64,000 nucleotides of DNA from Streptomyces sp. CBMA152 (GTDB lineage: Bacteria > Actinomycetota > Actinomycetes > Streptomycetales > Streptomycetaceae): contig NZ_MECJ01000017.1 in the NCBI RefSeq assembly GCF_014596475.1, positions 1-64,000 of the forward strand, in the 5' to 3' direction. Positions 59,283 to 64,000 of this stretch are shown here, piece after piece. The notes beneath the pieces are model-generated. The model made no database searches and was not told the DNA's origin. It saw only the letters and a program-made list of their open reading frames with translations. Position 1 is the first letter of the stretch. Every line of letters starts with the position of its first letter. Both the position numbers and the translations under genes were made by a program.

Positions 59283-60086
59283 TCAGTGGGCGGTCCAGCC
59301 GCCGTCGAGGGCGAGCGAGGTCCCGGTGATGAACGACGCCTGCGGGGTGCAGAGATAGGCGACCGCCTCGGCGACCTCGGACGGCTCCACGAGACGTTTG
59401 AGCGCGGAGTCCTTCAGCAGCACCTCGGCGAGGACGCGTTCCTCGGGGATGCCGTGGGCGGCCGCCTGGTCGGCGATCTGCTGCTCGACGAGGTTGGTGC
59501 GGACATAGCCGGGGCTGACGCAGTTCGAGGTCACCCCGTGCGCGGCGCCCTCCAGCGCGGCGGTCTTGGAGAGCCCTTCGAGGCCGTGCTTGGCCGACAC
59601 ATAGGCCGACTTGTACGCGGAGGCCCGCAGTCCGTGCACCGAGGAGATGTTGACGATGCGCCCCCAGCCCTGCCCGTACATGTGCGGCAGCGCCCCTCTG
59701 ATCAGGCGGAACGGCGCCTCCAGCATCACCGTGAGCACGGTGTGGAACATCTCGGGCGGGAACTCCTCGATGGGGCGCACCAGTTGGAGCCCGGCGTTGT
59801 TCACCAGGATGTCCGTGCCGGTGGCGGCCTGTTCGGCGGCCTCCAGGTCGGTCAGGTCCAGGACCAGCGGCTCGATGGATCCGGCGAGGCCGGTGTCCGC
59901 CGTGGCCAGGGCGTCGAGGCCCGCGGCGTCCCGGTCGACGGCCCGTACCTTGGCGCCGGCGGCGGCCAGGCGCAGGGCGCAGGCCCGGCCGATGCCGCCG
60001 GCGGCTCCGGTGACGAGCGCGGTGCGGCCGCCCAGGTCGAGGGCGACGGGCGCGGGGACGGGACCAGGTGTGGTGGGCGTGGTCAT
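59283..60086 (-). CDS. 3-Hydroxybutyrate dehydrogenase (SDR family)
   Basis: A protein of 267 residues of the classical short-chain dehydrogenase type. Nucleotide-binding TGAAGGIGRACA (about 26-37), NNAG (about 95), the catalytic Ser in VNISSVHGL, YKSAYVSAKHG (Tyr/Lys about 157-161) and SPGYVRTNLVEQQIADQA (about 189-206), typical of D-3-hydroxybutyrate dehydrogenases, are present. It converts 3-hydroxybutyrate to acetoacetate with NAD, in polyhydroxybutyrate or ketone-body catabolism. The ATG at 60086 is favoured by a TAGGGT box exactly 7 nt upstream; no ribosome site is seen, so the message is probably leaderless. Adjacent regulator and transporter support a hydroxy-acid utilisation locus. 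Confidence 0.92.
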   Translation of the reverse strand: MTTPTTPGPVPAPVALDLGGRTALVTGAAGGIGRACALRLAAAGAKVRAVDRDAAGLDALATADTGLAGSIEPLVLDLTDLEAAEQAATGTDILVNNAGLQLVRPIEEFPPEMFHTVLTVMLEAPFRLIRGALPHMYGQGWGRIVNISSVHGLRASAYKSAYVSAKHGLEGLSKTAALEGAAHGVTSNCVSPGYVRTNLVEQQIADQAAAHGIPEERVLAEVLLKDSALKRLVEPSEVAEAVAYLCTPQASFITGTSLALDGGWTAH

Positions 60087-60093
60087 GTTTTCG

Positions 60094-60099
60094 ACCCTA
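60094..60099 (-). promoter_or_regulatory. -10 box for leaderless 3-hydroxybutyrate dehydrogenase gene
   Basis: TAGGGT on the minus strand, 7 nt before the ATG at 60086. Confidence 0.5.
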
Positions 60100-60142
60100 G
60101 GCAGTGCGCCCGCCCACCACCCATGTGGTCCGCACCCACACT

Positions 60143-60622
60143 TCAGTGCTCGGTCATAGGCGCGAACCATGTCGGTCCATCGGCCAGCGCCTGTTTGATG
60201 CGGAAGAGGGCGAACTCCTGGAGCTCCGGCAGCGCGTCGACCGGGAACCAGCCGACCTCCAGGGACTCGTCGTCGTTGACGCGCGCCTCGCCGCCGACGG
60301 CCCGGCAGCGCAGACAGATGTCCATGAACTGGCAGTGGTCGCCGTTGGGATAGGTGACCGGGCTCAGCGCGTCGACCAGGATCACTCTCTCGACCACGCA
60401 CCGCACGGCGGTCTCCTCGTACACCTCGCGCACGGCGGTCTCGGCGGGCTGTTCGCCGGGCTCCGGGATGCCGCCGATGATCGACCACTCGCCGGAGTCG
60501 ACCCGTCGGCCGAGCAGTACGCGGCCCTCGTCGTCGAAGACGACGGCGCTGACGCCGGGCAGGAACAGGAGTTGGTGTCCGGCCGAGGCCCGGATCGCGC
60601 GGATGAACTCAGGTGTCGCCAT
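60143..60622 (-). CDS. NUDIX hydrolase
   Basis: A protein of 159 residues. The full Nudix box is GGIPEPGEQPAETAVREVYEET (two pieces of one motif at about 49-70), with the REVYEE glutamates that bind magnesium. The flanking strands PGVSAVVFDDEGRVLLGRR and DHCQFMDICLRCRAVGGEAR fit the fold. It hydrolyses a nucleoside diphosphate-linked compound; the substrate is unknown. The ATG has no ribosome site but a TAGGGT box exactly 7 nt upstream; the first three bases of that box are the stop codon of the apolipoprotein N-acyltransferase gene. Confidence 0.92.
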   Translation of the reverse strand: MATPEFIRAIRASAGHQLLFLPGVSAVVFDDEGRVLLGRRVDSGEWSIIGGIPEPGEQPAETAVREVYEETAVRCVVERVILVDALSPVTYPNGDHCQFMDICLRCRAVGGEARVNDDESLEVGWFPVDALPELQEFALFRIKQALADGPTWFAPMTEH

Positions 60623-60629
60623 GGCCTCG

Positions 60630-60635
60630 ACCCTA
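60630..60635 (-). promoter_or_regulatory. -10 box for leaderless NUDIX gene, overlapping the upstream stop codon
   Basis: TAGGGT on the minus strand 7 nt before the ATG at 60622. Its TAG is also the stop codon (60633-60635) of the upstream lnt gene. Confidence 0.5.
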
Positions 60636-62267
60636 ACGAGACTCCGTCGCGACGTCCTGCGCCTCCCGACGCGCGCGTACCGTGCGGGTCACCGCCCAGC
60701 CGAGGCCCGCCGCCGCGAGCGCCACCAGCGCCCACTCGGGGGCGGTACCGAGCCGGGTCGCCGGGGTCTCGGAGGAGCGCAGCGGCACCTTGGCGACGAG
60801 CGAGGCGGGCGTGAACATCGCCGTCTTCTGGACCACCTTGCCGTCGGGCATGATCACGGCGCTGACGCCGCTGGTGACCGGGACCGTGACGGTCCGGCTG
60901 TGCTCGACGGCCCGCACGCGCGACATGGCGAGCTGCTGGTAGGTCATCTCGCTGCGGTCGAACGTCGCGTTGTTGCTCGGCACCGAGATCATCTGGGCGC
61001 CGTGGGTGACGGTGTCACGCACGGCCCAGTCGAACGCGGCCTCGTAGCAGGTGGCGATGCCCACCTTGGTGCCCGCCATGTCGAAGACGCCCGGCTGGGT
61101 GCCCCTGCTGAAGTCCTCGCGGACCATGGAGACATAGCCGGGGCTGAACTGCTTGATGAAGCCGCGCAGCGGGATGTACTCGCCGAAGGGCTGGATCTGC
61201 CGCTTGTCGTAGGTGGCGCCGGGCCCTGTCTTCGGGTCCCACAGGACCTGCTCGTTGAAGAGGCTGCCGTCGCTGCGCTGGACGACCGCACCCACCGAGA
61301 TGGGCGCGCCGATCATCTTGGCGGCGTGGTCGATGTCGTTGTAGGCCTGTGCGTCGGTGTACGGGTCGACGTCCGAGGAGTTCTCCGGCCACAGGACGAA
61401 GTCGGGCCTGGCGGCCTTGCCCTGCTTGACCTTCTCGGCCAGGCGCAGGGTCTCGCGTACGTGGTAGTCGAGCACGGCACGGCGCTGCTCGTTGAAGCCG
61501 AGGCCCAGACGCGGCACGTTGCCCTGGATCACCGCGACGGTGGCCGTGCCGTTCTCGGCCGCGTCGCTGACCAGCGGCGTCGCGGCGAAGGCGGCGGCGA
61601 CAGGTGCGACCAGGGCGAGCAGCGCGCCGGCCGCGGCGCCCCTGCGCAGGACACCGGTGGCGCGCAGGCGCAGGGCCTGGCGGACGGTCTCGTACAGCCC
61701 GAAGCCGCAGAGCACCACGGCGAAGCCGAGCACCGGCGTACCGCCGAGGGCGGCCAGCGGCAGGAACACGCCGTCCGCCTGGCCGAAGGCCAGCTTGCCC
61801 CAGGGGAAACCGCCGAACGGCATACGCGCGCGTGCCGCCTCGGAGGCGATCCACATCGCCGCGCCCCACAGCGGCCACCCGGGCAGCCGGGAGGCCACCG
61901 CGATCCCGGCGCCGGCGGCGGCGACCCCGATGGCCTCGATGGCCGCGAGGGCCAGCCAGGGGCCGGGCCCGACCTCGACGCCCGTCCACACCAGCAGCGG
62001 CAGCAGGAAGCCGAGGCCGAAGAGGTAGCCGAGGCCGAATCCGGCCTTCCAGGTCCGGCCGCGCAGGCACCAGCCGAGCAGCGCGAACGCGGGTACCGCC
62101 AACCACCACAGGGGCCGGGGAGGGAAGCTCAGATACAGGAGCACACCGGACAGCGCGGCCGTCGCGGGCCGTACGAGCCGGTGCAGCAGCCGACGGCCGC
62201 GCGAGGCGGCGGCGGGCTGCGGTTCGAGCTGCTCTGGCTCGGCTGTGGGGGTGGTGGTCGTGCTCAC
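60633..62267 (-). CDS. lnt: Apolipoprotein N-acyltransferase
   Basis: A protein of 544 residues. Eight or so helices in the N-terminal part (about 35-235, with GGFPWGKLAFGQ) precede a nitrilase-like domain with the catalytic triad Glu in LWPENSSD (about 295), Lys in YDKRQIQPFGEYIPLR (about 353) and Cys in GIATCYEAAFDW (about 407). It transfers the third acyl chain to the N-terminal Cys of lipoproteins in the cytoplasmic membrane. Streptomyces usually encode one or two such enzymes. The GTG start at 62267 has a TAGACT box exactly 7 nt upstream and no ribosome site. The stop overlaps the promoter of the NUDIX gene. Confidence 0.93.
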   Translation of the reverse strand: MSTTTTPTAEPEQLEPQPAAASRGRRLLHRLVRPATAALSGVLLYLSFPPRPLWWLAVPAFALLGWCLRGRTWKAGFGLGYLFGLGFLLPLLVWTGVEVGPGPWLALAAIEAIGVAAAGAGIAVASRLPGWPLWGAAMWIASEAARARMPFGGFPWGKLAFGQADGVFLPLAALGGTPVLGFAVVLCGFGLYETVRQALRLRATGVLRRGAAAGALLALVAPVAAAFAATPLVSDAAENGTATVAVIQGNVPRLGLGFNEQRRAVLDYHVRETLRLAEKVKQGKAARPDFVLWPENSSDVDPYTDAQAYNDIDHAAKMIGAPISVGAVVQRSDGSLFNEQVLWDPKTGPGATYDKRQIQPFGEYIPLRGFIKQFSPGYVSMVREDFSRGTQPGVFDMAGTKVGIATCYEAAFDWAVRDTVTHGAQMISVPSNNATFDRSEMTYQQLAMSRVRAVEHSRTVTVPVTSGVSAVIMPDGKVVQKTAMFTPASLVAKVPLRSSETPATRLGTAPEWALVALAAAGLGWAVTRTVRARREAQDVATESR

Positions 62268-62274
62268 CCGGCGG

Positions 62275-62280
62275 AGTCTA
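62275..62280 (-). promoter_or_regulatory. -10 box for leaderless lnt
   Basis: TAGACT on the minus strand, 7 nt before the GTG at 62267. Confidence 0.5.
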
Positions 62281-62479
62281 CGGCCGCGGGCTGTGGGTGC
62301 GGCAGCCCGATTCGTACAGTAACCGTCCTTATTCGTACGATCACCGCGTTCGGGATCCTACGATCGCCGGTGCTCACTCGGCGAAACGGCGGAGCTGGAA
62401 CGTTTCTGCACATCTGTACCCACACCACGCTCCGCGCCGTTACGGTGTGCGCCAGTGGTTGGAGCGTCGGGGGGCGGGG

Positions 62480-63541
62480 ATGAGCGCACGGGAAGGCCGG
62501 TCCGCCGCACCCGAACGCGCGGGCGGGGTCGATCTCGTCGGCGTCCTGGTGCTCGGCGCCTGCGCGGGCTGGTCGCTGGTGTCGGCGGCGGGGCGCGAGG
62601 CGAGGCCCGAGGGGGTACTGCTCGCGGTGCTCGCGGTCGCCGCCGGGTACGCGCTGGGCCGGATCAGCGGCAGCCTGGTGCCGGTCGCGGCAGCGACCAC
62701 CGCCGCGATCGCCGGTCTTGTCCTGGCACTCGCGTCGCGGGACGGGGTGCCGGGCGCCACCGTCGACCCTCTGCCGGGCCACATAGGCGTCTCGGCGGCG
62801 CTCCCTGTGCTCGCCGCCGGCGGGGCCTGCTGCGCGGCCTGGGCGGCCCGTACGGCGGCGGTCCGGCTCGCCCTGCGGCTGCTCGGCGTCGGATGCGCGG
62901 GCGTGGCCCTCGCCCTCGGCTCGGTGGCGGGCTGCGCGGCGGCGCTCGGCGTGCTGCTCTGCTCGCTGGCGGCGGCCCGGATGCGGCGCCGGGCGGTCGG
63001 TCTCGCGGGGCTCGCGGCGGTCACCGCGCTGGTGGCGGTGGGGTCGGTGGCCGTCGCCGAGGACGCGCTGCCCAGCGGGCTCACCGTCTCCTTGCAGGGT
63101 CAGCTGACGCCGGAGCGCGTGCTGCTGTGGCGGGACGCGGTGGAACTCACCGAGCAGCATCCCGTGCGGGGCACCGGGCCGGATCGGTTCGGCGGCCTCA
63201 GCCCCGTCGCCCAGCAATCGGCGCTGACCGCGGGGAAGCCGCACTCCGCACTGTTGCAGCAGGCGTCGGAGCAGGGCGTGGTCGGCGCGGGGCTGCTGAG
63301 CGCCGCGTACGGCTGGATGCTCTACGGGCTGTGGCGCTCGCCCCGCAGCACCACGGTGGTCCTCACGGCGGGCGCGGCGCTGACCGCACTGGCGGCGTTC
63401 GCCTGTGTGGGCAACGCGCTGAGCTTCACCCCGGTGACCATGGGCGCGGGCCTGCTGGCCGGACTGGCCACCGCCCGGCCACCCGGGGACGGCCGGCCGG
63501 AGGCGGAACGGGCGGCCGAAGCGCACCCCACGCGCGCGTAG
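62480..63541 (+). CDS. O-antigen-ligase/Wzy-like membrane protein
   Basis: A protein of 353 residues with about nine hydrophobic helices. The segment between about residues 210 and 275, RVLLWRDAVELTEQHPVRGT and GPDRFGGLSPVAQQ through KPHSALLQQASEQGVVGAGLL, is the signature of the O-antigen ligase (Wzy_C/RfaL-like) domain, with the conserved His-Ser and RG...GPDRF elements. Such proteins join or polymerise glycans on the outer face of the membrane. In this Gram-positive the acceptor is probably an envelope or exopolysaccharide component. The ATG at 62480 is preceded by a G-rich run (GGGGCGGGG) that can serve as a ribosome site. It is divergent from lnt. Confidence 0.8.
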   Translation: MSAREGRSAAPERAGGVDLVGVLVLGACAGWSLVSAAGREARPEGVLLAVLAVAAGYALGRISGSLVPVAAATTAAIAGLVLALASRDGVPGATVDPLPGHIGVSAALPVLAAGGACCAAWAARTAAVRLALRLLGVGCAGVALALGSVAGCAAALGVLLCSLAAARMRRRAVGLAGLAAVTALVAVGSVAVAEDALPSGLTVSLQGQLTPERVLLWRDAVELTEQHPVRGTGPDRFGGLSPVAQQSALTAGKPHSALLQQASEQGVVGAGLLSAAYGWMLYGLWRSPRSTTVVLTAGAALTALAAFACVGNALSFTPVTMGAGLLAGLATARPPGDGRPEAERAAEAHPTRA

Positions 63542-63560
63542 GGGGGTGGCCAAACCCCGA

Positions 63561-64000
63561 TCAGGCCTCGGCGGCCTTGGTCGTGCTCAAAAGACGCAGG
63601 CGGGCGCGGATCACGCGGACCGCAGCCTCGGCGTCGTCCACCGTGACGGTGAAGACGCGGCCGTCGCCGAGCCGCAGCACGACGCCCTCGCCCCGGCGCA
63701 CCACGACGGCGGTGCCCTTCTCGGGGCGCCAGCGATAGCCCCAGCCACCCCACTGACGCGGGGTGACGCGCGGCGCGAAGTCCGCGCCGACCACGTCGCC
63801 GAGCGGGATACGGCGGCGCGGCAGGCCGATGTGGCCGCAGCGCACTTCGAGGGAGTCGTCGTCGACCTTGACGGCCACATGGACGAAGGCGAGGGTCCCG
63901 TAGATCACAAGGAGACCGGCGGCGACGCAGCCGATCACCGACATGAGCAGCGGCGCGATGCCGGACGTCCACGTGGAGTCGACCGCCAGCTCGACACCGA
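63561..64000 (-). CDS. DUF1648-type membrane protein (5' end missing)
   Basis: The last 146 codons are visible; the reading frame is open to the right edge of the window. A hydrophobic helix (about 20-45 of the visible part; LLMSVIGCVAAGLLVIYGTL) precedes a soluble PH-like region with VKVDDDSLEVRCGHIGLPRR, GGWGYRWRP and TAVVVRRGEGVVLRLGDGR, ending DDAEAAVRVIRARL. This is the usual C-terminal half of Streptomyces DUF1648 proteins, whose function is unknown. Internal ATG codons exist, but the upstream frame (VELAVDSTWTSGIAP) reads as part of the same domain. Confidence 0.8.
   Translation of the reverse strand, partial: GVELAVDSTWTSGIAPLLMSVIGCVAAGLLVIYGTLAFVHVAVKVDDDSLEVRCGHIGLPRRRIPLGDVVGADFAPRVTPRQWGGWGYRWRPEKGTAVVVRRGEGVVLRLGDGRVFTVTVDDAEAAVRVIRARLRLLSTTKAAEA

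Noticed and set aside
60354..62483. 709-codon plus-strand frame opposite lnt
   Set aside because: Antisense shadow; lnt has the full catalytic triad.

Overview
The window is a chromosomal segment of a Streptomyces or a very close relative. The GC content is very high, codon third positions are almost all G or C, GTG and TTG starts are frequent, and several genes belong to families typical of the genus: an SsgA-like sporulation protein, DUF6243, DUF6777, a streptophobe-like membrane protein, an ECF42-type sigma factor with its YciI partner, NB-ARC/TPR regulators and GAF-PucR regulators. No tRNA or rRNA was recognised.

Left part (1-14.9 kb): a truncated CvnA-like ATP-binding sensor protein, a frameshifted MgtC/SapB gene and a MazG-like pyrophosphohydrolase lead into a carbohydrate block. 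This holds a giant secreted amylase-pullulanase fusion, a secreted alpha-amylase with a well-formed promoter and operator-like repeats, a LUD-domain protein, a ROK regulator, and the divergent xylose pair xylA/xylB. The block points to degradation of starch- and xylan-derived sugars.

Middle part (14.9-27.6 kb): an SsgA-like protein, a Tat-exported carotenoid oxygenase, the YciI-ECF42 pair, several methyltransferases, an Ig-like secreted protein, a monooxygenase of the ABM fold, an HxD-containing oxygenase-like protein, a complete polar amino-acid ABC importer (binding protein, permease, ATPase) and a secreted vanadium-haloperoxidase-like enzyme.

Signalling and envelope part (27.6-44.9 kb): a two-FHA-domain ABC transporter, an SH3-like small protein and a soluble Ser/Thr kinase form one tight transcription unit. 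They are followed by a streptophobe-like membrane protein, a DUF6777 membrane-anchored protein, an exporter-type ABC protein, a 12 x 7-bp tandem repeat just upstream of a GT-B-like protein of unknown role, an NB-ARC/TPR STAND protein, a lipoprotein and a large secreted protein with an HEWHE motif.

Decayed and accessory part (45-55.9 kb): relics of IS5, IS110 and IS630 transposases, a 42-nt relic of an MHS transporter gene, and a broken ricin-type lectin gene flank a TetR-cupin-hydrolase-(dead MFS) locus and an MmpL-response regulator-histidine kinase operon. Next to the MmpL start lies what looks like a relic type I-E CRISPR array: three degenerate 28-29-nt repeats separated by two spacers of exactly 32 nt, with no cas genes in view.

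Right part (55.9-64 kb): an MHS-family transporter, a GAF-PucR regulator and 3-hydroxybutyrate dehydrogenase form a probable ketone-body/short hydroxy-acid locus. A NUDIX hydrolase, apolipoprotein N-acyltransferase, an O-antigen-ligase-like membrane protein and a truncated DUF1648-like protein follow. Many genes lack a Shine-Dalgarno sequence and instead have a -10 hexamer exactly 7 nt before the start codon, so leaderless transcription appears common here.
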